32,212 nt of DNA, taken from the NCBI GenBank assembly GCA_021776195.1, contig JAJFGK010000064.1:1-32212 (forward strand), in the 5' to 3' direction. Below, piece after piece: positions 23,085 through 31,596 of the stretch. The notes below the pieces were generated by a model that saw nothing but the letters and a program-made list of their open reading frames with translations, ran no database searches and was not told the DNA's origin. Numbering within the stretch: the stretch's first letter is position 1; the number at the start of each line of letters is the position of its first letter. The DNA comes from Kiloniellaceae bacterium (GTDB lineage Bacteria > Pseudomonadota > Alphaproteobacteria > Kiloniellales > Kiloniellaceae). The position numbers were made by a program, and so were the translations under genes.

Positions 23085-25295
23085 ATGCGCGGCGATCCCA
23101 CCCGTCCCATCGCCAAGGACCTGCTGCTGGTCGGCGGCGGCCACAGCCATCTCACGGTGCTGCGCCGCTTTGCCATGGCCCCCCTGGCGGGAGTCCGGGT
23201 CACCCTGGTTTCGCCGGATTCGCAGACCGCCTACTCCGGCATGCTGCCGGGCCTGGTGGCCGGCCACTACACCTTCGACGAGGCTCATGTCGATTTGGCC
23301 CGGCTCTGCGCCCTGGCCGGCGTCCGCTTTATCCGCGCCCGGGTCACCGGCCTCGACCTGACGAAGAACGCGGTTCGGCTGGCCGGGCGACCACCGCTGC
23401 CCTTCGACCTGGTCTCGCTCAACAGCGGCTCGACACCCGATGCCGGTCGGACGCCGGGGGCCGCCGAACACGCCATCCCGGTCAAGCCGGTGGGGGACTT
23501 CCTGCGGCGCTGGCAGGCGGTGGAAGCCCGGGCCCGGCACGAGCGCCGTCGGCTCTCGGTCGGCATCGTCGGGGCCGGGGCCGGTGGGGTCGAGATGGCC
23601 CTCGCCCTCCGCCATCGCCTGGCGGGTGAGATTGAAGCGGAGATCTGCCTGTTCGATGCGTCCGAAACCATCCTGTCGGGTCACCATCCGGCGGTGCGCG
23701 CGCGGCTTGCCCGCGCCCTGCAGGCCGGGCAGGTCAAGCTCGCGCTTGGGGCCGCCGTGGCGGCTGTGGACCAGTTGGGGCTCGACCTCGTGGACGGCCG
23801 GCGCAGGGATCTCGATGCGGTCATCTGGACCACCCATGCGAGCCCGGCGTCCTGGCTCGGCGAGACAGGGCTGGCGCTCGACGAGCGAGGCTTCCTATTG
23901 GTCGATCAGACCTTACGCTCCTGCTCCCATCCGCAAGTCTTTGGCGCCGGTGATATCGCCACCATGGAACGGAGCCCGCGCCCCAAGTCGGGCGTCTTTG
24001 CGGTGCGCCAGGGACCGCCCCTGGCCGAGAACCTGCGCCGGGCGCTCGGCGGCGCGGCGCCACGGCCCTTTCATCCGCAGCGGCGCTTCCTCAGTCTGAT
24101 CTCTACCGGCGACCGACGGGCCGTGGTCTCGCGCGGGGCCTTGACCCTGGAAGGCGCCTGGGTCTGGCACTGGAAGGATTGGATCGACCGCCGTTTCATG
24201 GACCGCTTCAACCGTTTGCCGGCGATGAATGCCGACCCGCCCGGCCGGAGAACGGATGGAGCCGACGCCGCGATGCGCTGCGCCGGCTGCGGCGCGAAGG
24301 TCCCAGGCGATATCCTGGAGCGGGTGCTGACGCGGCTCCAGCCGGTCGAGGCGGGACAGACTGAAACCAGACTTGCCACACGCGACGACGCCGCGGTGCT
24401 GGCGCCGCCGCCGGGCAAGCTGCTGGTGCAGAGCATCGATTTCTTCCCCGCCCTGGTCAGCGACCCCTACCTCTTCGGCCAGATCGCGGCCAACCACTGT
24501 CTGGGGGACCTCTACGCCATGGCGGCCGAGCCCTGGACCGCCCTGGCCCTGGCGACGGTGCCGCACGGTCCGGCTGGCAAGGTCGAGGACGCCCTTTATC
24601 AGATGCTGGCGGGGGCCTTGCGGGTGCTCGAAGAGGCTGGCGCAACCCTGGTCGGCGGCCACAGCGGCGAGGGCGTGGCCCTGGGGCTGGGCTTGACGGT
24701 GAATGGGCTGGCCGAGCCGGACCGGCTGCGCCACAAGGGCGGCATGATGGCCGGCGACCGCTTGATCCTGACCAAGGCGCTGGGCAGCGGGACGCTCTTT
24801 GCCGCCGAGATGCGCGGAGCGGCCCGGGGCGGTTGGATCGACGGTGCGATCGCCACCATGCTGCGCTCGAGCCGCCACGCCGCCGCGCTCCTGGCCGAGC
24901 AGGGCACCACGGCCATGACCGACGTGACCGGCTTCGGCCTCGCCGGGCACCTCGGCGAGATGCTGAGCGCCTCGGGACTGGACGCGCGCCTCGACCTAGC
25001 GGCCCTGCCCTGGCTGGAGGGGGCCGACAAGACGCTACAGGCCGGAATCGAAAGTTCCCTGGCGCCGGCCAACCGGCGCCGTCTGGAGGCGCTGGCAGAA
25101 GACCGCGCGGGCCGGGATGCCCTGGCCCTGGCGCTGCTCTGCGATCCGCAGACCGCCGGCGGCCTGCTGGCCGCGGTCCCGGCCGGCCAGGCCGAAGCGG
25201 CCCTCGCCGCCCTCCACCAAGGCGGCGACGTCACGGCCCGGGTCATCGGAACCGTCGAAGCCCGGGTAGGCGCGACACCGGCGATCCGGATCTAG
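23085..25295 (+). CDS. selD: NADH-dehydrogenase-like flavoprotein fused to selenide, water dikinase (SelD)
   Basis: A 736-residue fusion. Residues about 10-370 form a type II NADH-dehydrogenase-like pyridine nucleotide-disulfide oxidoreductase: LLLVGGGHSHLTVL for FAD, IVGAGAGGVEMAL for NAD(P)H and VFGAGDIATM as the second FAD motif. Residues about 395-736 are SelD, which makes selenophosphate from selenide and ATP: Cys402 and Lys405 in RCAGCGAK, then DDAAVL, QSIDFFPALVSDPY, NHCLGDLYAMAA, TLVGGHSGEG and TDVTGFGLAGHLGE. The active-site residue is Cys, not Sec. Such fusions are known; the flavoprotein may reduce a selenium donor. It supplies selenophosphate for the two selenoproteins downstream. 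It converges tail to tail with the first of them, sharing a CTAG stop. Confidence 0.95.
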   Translation: MRGDPTRPIAKDLLLVGGGHSHLTVLRRFAMAPLAGVRVTLVSPDSQTAYSGMLPGLVAGHYTFDEAHVDLARLCALAGVRFIRARVTGLDLTKNAVRLAGRPPLPFDLVSLNSGSTPDAGRTPGAAEHAIPVKPVGDFLRRWQAVEARARHERRRLSVGIVGAGAGGVEMALALRHRLAGEIEAEICLFDASETILSGHHPAVRARLARALQAGQVKLALGAAVAAVDQLGLDLVDGRRRDLDAVIWTTHASPASWLGETGLALDERGFLLVDQTLRSCSHPQVFGAGDIATMERSPRPKSGVFAVRQGPPLAENLRRALGGAAPRPFHPQRRFLSLISTGDRRAVVSRGALTLEGAWVWHWKDWIDRRFMDRFNRLPAMNADPPGRRTDGADAAMRCAGCGAKVPGDILERVLTRLQPVEAGQTETRLATRDDAAVLAPPPGKLLVQSIDFFPALVSDPYLFGQIAANHCLGDLYAMAAEPWTALALATVPHGPAGKVEDALYQMLAGALRVLEEAGATLVGGHSGEGVALGLGLTVNGLAEPDRLRHKGGMMAGDRLILTKALGSGTLFAAEMRGAARGGWIDGAIATMLRSSRHAAALLAEQGTTAMTDVTGFGLAGHLGEMLSASGLDARLDLAALPWLEGADKTLQAGIESSLAPANRRRLEALAEDRAGRDALALALLCDPQTAGGLLAAVPAGQAEAALAALHQGGDVTARVIGTVEARVGATPAIRI

Positions 25296-26494
25296 CGATA
25301 CTCCGCCGGAACCAGCGATCCGGACATGCCTTTCAGGGACTCGTCGTCGCTGGCCAGGCCCTGCTGGCGCGCCGCGGTCAGCACCTCGCCGGCGACGGTC
25401 GCGGTCCAGAACCAGGCTTTGAGTTCCTTGGCCGAAGCGCTGGACCCGGGCTGGGCGGTGACGGCCTCGAAGTAGAAGGCGCGCAGGTCCTCGGCGGCCA
25501 GCCTGACCGTTTCACCCAGCGGACGCCCGGGGGCACGGCCGGGGCTCGGGCCGTCCGGCAGGCCGCCTTCGGCCCGGGTCACCAGAAGATCGGCGACGCC
25601 GTCGATGTCGAGACCGGCGACCCCGAAGGTCGTGCGCCCGCGTTTTTCCAGGCCGATGTCGTACCAGCTGCGCAGCGGCTGCATCTCGCGCCGCAGCGTC
25701 TCGGCGAGCGACAGGTCGGCCTCGCCGGCCGGAAAGGAAACCGGGCAGACCCAACCGGACTGGCTGGTCTCGCCTTCGGCTTCTTCGGGATAGTCGACCA
25801 GGACCGGCCCCGCCGGTGCGGCGAAGAGGTCCAAGGCGGCGCGCAGCACTCTTCTTTGGAAGGCCGGCTGGTCCGGCAGGCCCAGCGGGCGCCCCAGGAT
25901 GAAGGGGACCCAAAGCGCGCGGGGTGGCCGAATAATCTCGGTATGCTCGCGGATCAGACTGATCTGAACCGTCGCCAGTCCTTCATCTTCCAGAATGTGG
26001 CCCAGCCCGCCCACGGCGCGCGTACAGGCCGGTCAAACCGGGATTAGAACAACCGCGTTGACACCGTCGCCCTTGAGCAGGCCGGCCAAATGGCGTGCCG
26101 TGCCCTCCAGCTCGTCGGGGGTGGTGGCGCCCATGAAGGAGTAGTGATAGTCGGCCACCGAGCCGATCTCGCCATCGGCCGCCATCTCGGCCAGGCGCTC
26201 AAGCGGGAAGACCACGTTAACGTCCTGCTGGAAGCCGGTGCGGTCGAAGTTGCTGGAGATATGGCTCATCACCAGGTCGGCCGCATCGAGGCCGCGCGGG
26301 ATGACCCGGTAGTCGTCGGCATTGAAATCGAACGGCCGGTCGCCGCGGCGCTGCAGGCCGGCGGTGGAGATGACCGCGACCCGCTGCGCGGCCGGCGCCG
26401 GACCGGGGACCCAGGGTGTGGTCTCGTAGGTCGGGCAGGCCATCGAGGCGAGGGACGAACGTTCGGGCTCTTCGATGTCCGCTAGCCGCACCAT
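25292..26494 (-). CDS. GrdB/PrdB-like selenoprotein 1 (in-frame TGA = Sec154)
   Basis: A 400-residue selenoprotein read through TGA at 26033-26035. Residues 1-153 (MVRLADIEEP to AVVLIPV) are followed in the same frame by Sec-Pro-Ala-Cys-Thr-Arg-Ala-Val-Gly-Gly and 246 further residues, ending at TAG. The UxxCT redox motif and the PFDFNADDYRVIP segment are hallmarks of the selenoprotein B subunits of glycine/betaine/sarcosine and D-proline reductases; Sec position about 150 resembles PrdB. The C-terminal part (RPPRALWVPFILGRPLGLP, GWVCPVSFP) extends well beyond PrdB. Standard gene calling would split it in two. The start is ATG 26492-26494. It lies 65 bases downstream of the ComE-like gene in the same operon. 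Family is firm; substrate is unknown, and no GrdA/PrdA partner is visible. Confidence 0.9.
26005..26029 (-). promoter_or_regulatory. Candidate bacterial SECIS hairpin of selenoprotein 1
   Basis: On the mRNA, the segment starting three bases after the UGA codon (26033-26035) can fold: GCCTGT pairs with GCGGGC (two G-U pairs), an A-G mismatch follows, then CGC pairs with GTG (one G-U) around the 5-base loop GCGCC. The apical loop lies about 17-21 bases from the first base of the codon, at the near end of the usual bacterial range. The 24 bases 26004-26027 are identical in the paralog, all codons unchanged, which supports an RNA-level constraint. Confidence 0.55.
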
Positions 26495-26559
26495 GGTGAT
26501 GACCCCTCTATCGCCACCGTAGAAATTGGATTCGCTCTCATAAAGGGCTCCCTGGGTGT

Positions 26560-27129
26560 TCAGCTTTTTGCCTGTCTGTTTCGAATCTCGTCCATGAAGC
26601 GCTCGCGGATCACCACCGGGTTCATCTCGATGACCGGGACCTCGATATTGCCCGAATCGCACTTCGCGACGATGACGGTCATGCGGTTGGACTCCAGCGC
26701 TTTCTGCAAGACCTCGGCGGTCTGTGCCGCTTCGCACTCGATCACGTCATCGCAACCGCAGGCACGGGCGACGGCGGTGAGCGAAGTCTTCATGCCGGCA
26801 TAGGTCGGCTGGTCGCCGGTCGAGCCGTAGCTGCCGTTGTCGATGATCAGCAGGACGAAGTTGTCGGCGGCGTTGTTGGCCATGGTCGCCAGGGTGGCGA
26901 GGTTGGTCAGAACCGATCCGTCGCCGTCGATGGCGATGACCTTTTCCGGCTGCGCCAGGGCCAGCCCCAATCCGATCGAGGAGCTGAGCCCCATGGTGCC
27001 CAGCATGTAGAAATTGCTCGGCTGGTCGTCGAGCTGGAAGAGCTCTTGCGACGGCAGGCCGATGTTGCAGACCACCAACTGGTCGGTGATGACGGGGATG
27101 ATGGATGCCAGGATCTCGCTTCTGATCAT
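26560..27129 (-). CDS. comE: Thiamine-diphosphate-dependent decarboxylase beta subunit (sulfopyruvate decarboxylase ComE-like)
   Basis: A 189-residue ThDP-binding subunit. The cofactor motif is present as DGDGSVLTNLATLATMANN (GDGS at 69-72), followed by IIDNGSYGSTGDQ. GTMGLSSSIGLGLALAQP fits the PP-domain start. Length matches ComE (about 188) of the two-subunit sulfopyruvate decarboxylase; phosphonopyruvate decarboxylase is the close alternative. The pair would convert a 3-substituted pyruvate into the aldehyde plus CO2. The start ATG 27127-27129 overlaps the stop of the alpha gene (ATGA on the minus strand). Downstream in the same direction lies selenoprotein 1. No Xsc, sulfolactate dehydrogenase or PEP mutase gene is in the window, so the substrate is unproven. 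Confidence 0.82.
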   Translation of the reverse strand: MIRSEILASIIPVITDQLVVCNIGLPSQELFQLDDQPSNFYMLGTMGLSSSIGLGLALAQPEKVIAIDGDGSVLTNLATLATMANNAADNFVLLIIDNGSYGSTGDQPTYAGMKTSLTAVARACGCDDVIECEAAQTAEVLQKALESNRMTVIVAKCDSGNIEVPVIEMNPVVIRERFMDEIRNRQAKS

Positions 27130-27632
27130 GCCGCCGACCTCCAAAAGCCGGCGTCGGTCAGGATCGCCGTCGGCTTCTTGCACATCTGGGTATACTTCAA
27201 GATGCCGTCCAGTTCGCCGACCTGATCGGCGTGGCGGAAATGGAAGGTCGGGATGGAAAGCTGGCTGAGAAGCGCCTTGGTATGCAGGGCCATCTCCACT
27301 TGGCAGGCGACCTTTTCGCCGACCTCGCCGCGATAGCTGATCAGCATCGGCAGCGGGATCTGGTAGAACTGGATCAGGGTCGCCAGAGTGTTGATGGTAA
27401 CCCCGATGGCGGTGTTCTGCATGATAATACAGGGCCGTTTGCCGCCCATGTAGGCCCCGGCGCAGAGGCCCATGCCCTCGTCCTCCTTGTTCGAGGGCAC
27501 GTGGAGGATCTCGTTGTCCCTCTCGATCGCATCGATGACGCCGGCCAACTGCTTGCAGGGCACCGTGGTCACGAATTGAATATCATTGCTCTTCAGATCG
27601 CCGACGATCCGTCCGCTCAGATCCGATGCCAT
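27126..27632 (-). CDS. comD: Thiamine-diphosphate-dependent decarboxylase alpha subunit (sulfopyruvate decarboxylase ComD-like)
   Basis: A 168-residue Pyr-domain subunit. VTTVPCKQLAGVID near the N-terminus is typical of ComD/phosphonopyruvate decarboxylases; HVPSNKEDEGMGLCAGA contains the conserved Glu (Glu50 or Glu52) that activates the cofactor in the partner PP domain; IIMQNTAIGVTINTLATL follows the family. Length agrees with ComD (about 169). The start ATG at 27630-27632 after GGCAGGG is chosen because upstream in-frame sequence has no family similarity. First gene of the minus-strand operon comD-comE-selenoprotein 1, divergent from the histidine kinase gene. Confidence 0.82.
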   Translation of the reverse strand: MASDLSGRIVGDLKSNDIQFVTTVPCKQLAGVIDAIERDNEILHVPSNKEDEGMGLCAGAYMGGKRPCIIMQNTAIGVTINTLATLIQFYQIPLPMLISYRGEVGEKVACQVEMALHTKALLSQLSIPTFHFRHADQVGELDGILKYTQMCKKPTAILTDAGFWRSAA

Positions 27633-27978
27633 ACCCTGCCAACACCCATTTTCCAGTGGTATCCCGCGATCCTCCGGCAGCCCCGGCAACAGCTCTCGAC
27701 GATCTGTCTCGGCAACCGGCTCGCTCCATAGGACACTACCGGGTTCGCGGCGGCGGTACAACGCCGGGTGGCTCCATTAGGCGTGGTCCCTGTGGTGATA
27801 GCCGCCCCGAAGAGCACCTGGCGCCGAGGGCGCAATTGTCAACGGCCTTGACCGGTCACGCAAATTCTTGGATCTTTCTACTCGAATGTTACACGAAAAT
27901 TTCAACCGGTATTTTGGGTCCGCGATCAGAGCCGATATCGAGTTGTTCGGGCCGGCCGAGTCAGTCTGAAGGTGCGAT
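27633..27978. other. 346-base divergent spacer between comD-like and histidine kinase genes
   Basis: No coding region is convincing here. It must hold both promoters. A TTGACA occurs on the minus strand (27837-27842) and a TTGACC on the plus strand (27848-27853), but neither has a good -10 at 16-18 bases. A short hairpin GCGCC-GAG-GGCGC lies at 27821-27833. The plus-strand half (about 27840-27940) is clearly AT-richer than the surroundings, as expected of a promoter region. Activator-dependent or sigma54-independent weak promoters are possible; nothing more definite can be said. Confidence 0.4.
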
Positions 27979-30318
27979 ATGTCCGCAAGGACCAACAGAT
28001 CAAGGTCGGGCGCCGATGCGCGTCTCTCGCTCGAGGACTATGAACGCCTCTATGAGCGTTCGGCGATCGGCGTCTTCCGGTCCATTCCCGAGGGCCGCTA
28101 CACAGCGGTCAATCCGGCTGGCGTGCGGATGCATGGCTACGAGAGCGAAGACGAGCTGCTGCGGGCGGTCAGGGACATCGCCACCGAGATTTACGTACGC
28201 CCGGAGGACCGCGCGACATTGCGCGCGTTTCTCGAAGACAGGGGGGAGGTTCTCGGGTTCGAGTGCGAGCTCTATCGCCACAAGACGGGGGAGCGCTTCT
28301 GGGCCCGGCAGAACCTCTGGCGGATCATGGGCGAGGACGGGCGGCTGCGCTTTTTCGAGGGCCACGTCGAGGACATCACCGAGCGCAAACGAGCGGACGA
28401 GGAGCAGATCGGCCGCATCGAGGCACGGCTCCTCGATGCGGTCGAGTCCATTCCCGATGGGTTCAGCCTGTTCGATGCCGAGGACCGTCTCCTGCTCTGT
28501 AATCAGCGCTATCGGGAAATCTATAGGCTGCACACCGATGCATTGGTGTTGGGCCAGCGCTTCGAGGACATGCTGCGCATCGGTGTTGACCGTGGCGATT
28601 TTCCGGACGCCATTGGGCGCGAGGAGGATTGGATCGCCGAGCGGATGCGCCACCATCGCGACCCGAGCGGCCCCATCGAACAGCGCCTGTCCGACGGCCG
28701 CTGGCTGCGCACCGAGGAACGGCGGACCCGCGAAGGCGGCTTCGTCGGACTGCGGACCGACATCACAGAGCTGAAAAAGACCGAGCTTGCGCTCAAGGAG
28801 AACGAACAGCGTTTCCGCGACTTCGCTGAAGCCGCCGCCGACTGGTTCTGGGAGATGGACGCGGATCTGCGTTTCACCTACATGTCGAAGAACGTCGAGC
28901 GGATTCTCGGAGTTCCGCCGGAATGGCATTACGGCAAGTCCCGCGCCGACCTCGTGGGCGTGGACTACGATCGCGAGACCTGGGACGAACACTTCCTGAC
29001 CATGAAAGAGCACCGGCCCTTCCGCAATTTCGAGTATCGGCGCGTCGGCGAGGGGATAGAGTCGAAGTGGCTTCGCGTGAATGGCATACCGCGGTACGAT
29101 GCGGAGGGTAACTTCATCGGTTACCGCGGGACGGCCGCCGATATCACCGTTCAAAAACTTGCCGAGGAAAAGCTGCGCGGCAGCGAAGAACAGCTCCGCC
29201 AGGCGCGGAAGATGGAGGCCGTCGGGCAGCTGACCGGCGGCATCGCGCACGACTTCAACAACCTTCTCGCCGTCATTCAGGGGAACGCCGAACTGCTCGC
29301 CGCCAGGCCGGAGACCACTGCGTCCATGACCGCGCCGATTCTGGGCGCGACGGCACGCGGGGCCGAACTGATCCAGCGCCTGCTGGCCTTTTCGCGCCAG
29401 CAGCCCTTGCGTCCGCGAACGGTCGACCTGGGCGCGCTGGTCTCGGGTATGTCGGGTCTCCTGACCCGGGCCCTGGGCGCTACGATCGAGGTCAAATACA
29501 ACATTGCCCCGGATCTTTGGTCCGCCTTGGCGGACGAGAGCCAAGTCGAGAATGCACTCTTGAATCTGGCTCTCAACGCCCGTGACGCCATGCCGAATGG
29601 CGGGGCGCTGACAATCCGTTGCGCCAATGCCGCGGTGGACGAGGCGGCCGCGGCTGGAATCTCCGAGATGGAGGTCGGCGACTATGTCAGCTTGTCGGTC
29701 AGCGATGTGGGGACCGGCATGAGCGACGCGATGCGGGCGCAGGCATTCGAGCCCTTCTTTACCACCAAGGAGGTTGGCCGCGGCAGCGGCTTGGGACTGT
29801 CGATGGTCTACGGCTTCGCCAAGCAGTCCGGCGGTCATGCGATCATCGCAAGCGAGCTTGGCGAGGGCACGACCGTCACGCTCTATCTGCCCCGTGGCGG
29901 GACTGTAGCGCCATGCAAGGACCCGGACCGGGAGCCCGGCATCAAGGCGGCTCAGGGCGAGACTATTTTGCTGGTCGAGGACGACCTCGATGTCCGCGAA
30001 CTCGTCGCCCGCATGCTGGACGGACTGGGCTACCGGATCTTGGATGCGCGAGACGCGGCGGCAGCCCGCCAGGTTCTCGCTTCCGGGAAGTTGCCCGACT
30101 TGATGCTGTCGGATGTGGTGCTGCCTGGCGGCACCAGTGGACCGGCGTTCGCCCTGGAGGCCCGCCGGCGTCATCCTGGCTTGAGGGTCGTCTTCATGTC
30201 CGGATACTCGCCAGAGGCCGTCGGCCGTGAGGGGGTCCTCGGCAGTGACGCGGTCCTGCTCACCAAGCCCTTTAAGCGAAGTCAACTGGCCAAGGCCCTG
30301 CGCGACGCCCTGGCCTGA
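27979..30318 (+). CDS. Cytoplasmic PAS-PAS-PAS hybrid histidine kinase with receiver domain
   Basis: A 779-residue sensor with no membrane segment. Three PAS domains in order: about 20-140 (ending EDITERKR), 145-265 ([19 protein letters not shown], ending [10 protein letters not shown]) and 275-400 ([18 protein letters not shown], ending AADITVQK). HisKA follows with the phospho-acceptor His424 in [13 protein letters not shown], then HATPase ([37 protein letters not shown]) and a C-terminal receiver ([12 protein letters not shown], phospho-acceptor Asp712 in [11 protein letters not shown], Lys in LLTKPF). This is the common alphaproteobacterial one-protein layout, ending in the receiver without an output domain. 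It lies between the two selenoprotein loci, divergent from comD and convergent with selenoprotein 2, and may sense redox state or a small ligand. Its partner regulator is not in the window. Confidence 0.92.
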   Translation: MSARTNRSRSGADARLSLEDYERLYERSAIGVFRSIPEGRYTAVNPAGVRMHGYESEDELLRAVRDIATEIYVRPEDRATLRAFLEDRGEVLGFECELYRHKTGERFWARQNLWRIMGEDGRLRFFEGHVEDITERKRADEEQIGRIEARLLDAVESIPDGFSLFDAEDRLLLCNQRYREIYRLHTDALVLGQRFEDMLRIGVDRGDFPDAIGREEDWIAERMRHHRDPSGPIEQRLSDGRWLRTEERRTREGGFVGLRTDITELKKTELALKENEQRFRDFAEAAADWFWEMDADLRFTYMSKNVERILGVPPEWHYGKSRADLVGVDYDRETWDEHFLTMKEHRPFRNFEYRRVGEGIESKWLRVNGIPRYDAEGNFIGYRGTAADITVQKLAEEKLRGSEEQLRQARKMEAVGQLTGGIAHDFNNLLAVIQGNAELLAARPETTASMTAPILGATARGAELIQRLLAFSRQQPLRPRTVDLGALVSGMSGLLTRALGATIEVKYNIAPDLWSALADESQVENALLNLALNARDAMPNGGALTIRCANAAVDEAAAAGISEMEVGDYVSLSVSDVGTGMSDAMRAQAFEPFFTTKEVGRGSGLGLSMVYGFAKQSGGHAIIASELGEGTTVTLYLPRGGTVAPCKDPDREPGIKAAQGETILLVEDDLDVRELVARMLDGLGYRILDARDAAAARQVLASGKLPDLMLSDVVLPGGTSGPAFALEARRRHPGLRVVFMSGYSPEAVGREGVLGSDAVLLTKPFKRSQLAKALRDALA

Positions 30319-30330
30319 CCTCTCGAGAAA

Positions 30331-31545
30331 TCAGCCGAGCAGCGAACGCAGTTCCTCGGGAACGACGATGTCGGTGATCTGCTCCATCGAGGGATCGTCG
30401 CTGACGCGGCAGCGGTCGCTGATCGCCGCCAAGACCCTGGCCGCGGTTGTCTGGGTCCAGAACCAGCGATCCAGTTCGGCCGGTGGAACGGGTCCCGGCC
30501 GCGCCATCGCGGCCTCGTAGCAGAAGGCCTTCAGATCGTCGCCGGCGAGCCGGACCGCTTCACCGTAGGGGAGGTCCGGGCGCGGTCTGGGCGGTGTCTG
30601 ACCTTCGGCGACCGCCACCAGGAAGGCGGCGACCGCCTCCAGGGCGAGGCCGCTGGCGCCGACGGTCGTCCGCCCGCGGCGTTCCCGCCCAATATCGTAC
30701 CAGGTCCGCAGGGTCTGGAGCTCGCGCCGCAGGCCCTCGGCCAGGGAGGGCGGGCCGCCGTCGTTGGAGGGAAAGGAGACCGGGCAGACCCAGCCTTCGC
30801 CGGCTGAATCGTCAGCACCCGTGGAGGGTGCGTCCTCGGGATAGTCGACCAGGACCGGACCGGTCGGTGCCTTCAGCAGGGCCAGCAGCGCGCGCAGGAC
30901 GCGTTTTTGAAAGACCGGGTCGTCGGGCAGACCGAGGGGACGGCCCAGCATGAAGGGCACCCAGAGCGCCCGGGGCGGGCGCATGACCGCGGTATGTTCG
31001 CGCACCAGGCTGATCTGCGCCGTCGCCAGTCCCTCCTCTTCCAGAACCTGTCCGAGCCCGCCCACGGCGCGCGTACAGAAGGGTCAGACCGGAAGCAGGA
31101 GCACCGCGGTGACCTTGTCGCCTTTCAGCAGGCCGGCCAGATGGCGGGTCCGCTCCGCCATGGCCTCGGGCGCGGTCGCGCCCATGAAGGAATAATGATA
31201 GGCGGCGACCGACCCGATCTCGCCCTCGGCCGCCATCTCCCGCAGGCGCTGCAGCGGGAAGGCCACGTTGTAATCCTGCTGAAAGCCGCTGCGGTCGTAG
31301 TTCTGCGAGATGTGGCTCATCACGATGTCGCTGGGGTCGATGTCGCCCGGGATCACCCGGTAGTCGTCGGCATCGAAATCGAACGGCCGGTCGCCGCGCC
31401 GCTGCAGGCCGGCGGTGGAGACGATGGCGACCCGGCGCTCGGCCAGCGGCGGGCCCGTCACCCAGGGCTCGCTCTGCGCGGGCTGGCACTCGAGCTCGGC
31501 GATGTAGGTCCGCATCGGCTCGGCGATGTCGGCTAGCCGGGCCAT
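30331..31545 (-). CDS. GrdB/PrdB-like selenoprotein 2 (in-frame TGA = Sec154)
   Basis: A 404-residue paralog of selenoprotein 1, read through TGA at 31084-31086. Residues 1-153 (MARLADIAEP to AVLLLPV) are followed in frame by Sec-Pro-Phe-Cys-Thr-Arg-Ala-Val-Gly-Gly. By eye about two-thirds of positions match selenoprotein 1 in the N-terminal half, with blocks such as STAGLQRRGDRPFDF, DDYRVIP, VMSHIS and YHYSFMGAT identical. The C-terminal half is more divergent but keeps RPPRALWVPF, LGRPLGLPD, GWVCPVSFP and WYDIG. The final stop is also TGA (30331-30333), so termination there depends on the lack of a recoding signal. It starts 51 bases downstream of selC in the same direction and is probably co-transcribed with selB and selC. 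Confidence 0.9.
31056..31080 (-). promoter_or_regulatory. Candidate bacterial SECIS hairpin of selenoprotein 2
   Basis: The same fold as in selenoprotein 1: TCTGT pairs with GCGGG, an A-G mismatch follows, then CGC/GTG around loop GCGCC, at the same distance from the UGA codon (31084-31086). Only the lowest pair is lost. The 24-base block 31055-31078 is identical to 26004-26027, while bases just outside it differ between the genes. Confidence 0.55.
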
Positions 31546-31596
31546 GGCGCGGACCCCCTGTTGGCGTTTGTCGGCATCGTCGCTCTCTCCCAGGGA

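Noticed and set aside
18467..23203. A 1578-codon open frame on the minus strand across hyuB, the GGT-like gene and the MFS gene
   Set aside because: It is the complement of well-recognised plus-strand genes in high-GC DNA, where stops are rare on the opposite strand; its translation is rich in Gly, Arg, His and Gln and has no domain.
26033..26035. Reading the TGA as a nonsense mutation or as the end of a separate short gene
   Set aside because: The same TGA at codon 154, in the same UxxCT context, occurs in an independent paralog; tRNA-Sec, selB and selD are all present nearby; the downstream half has no ribosome site and its first possible start is an internal GTG.
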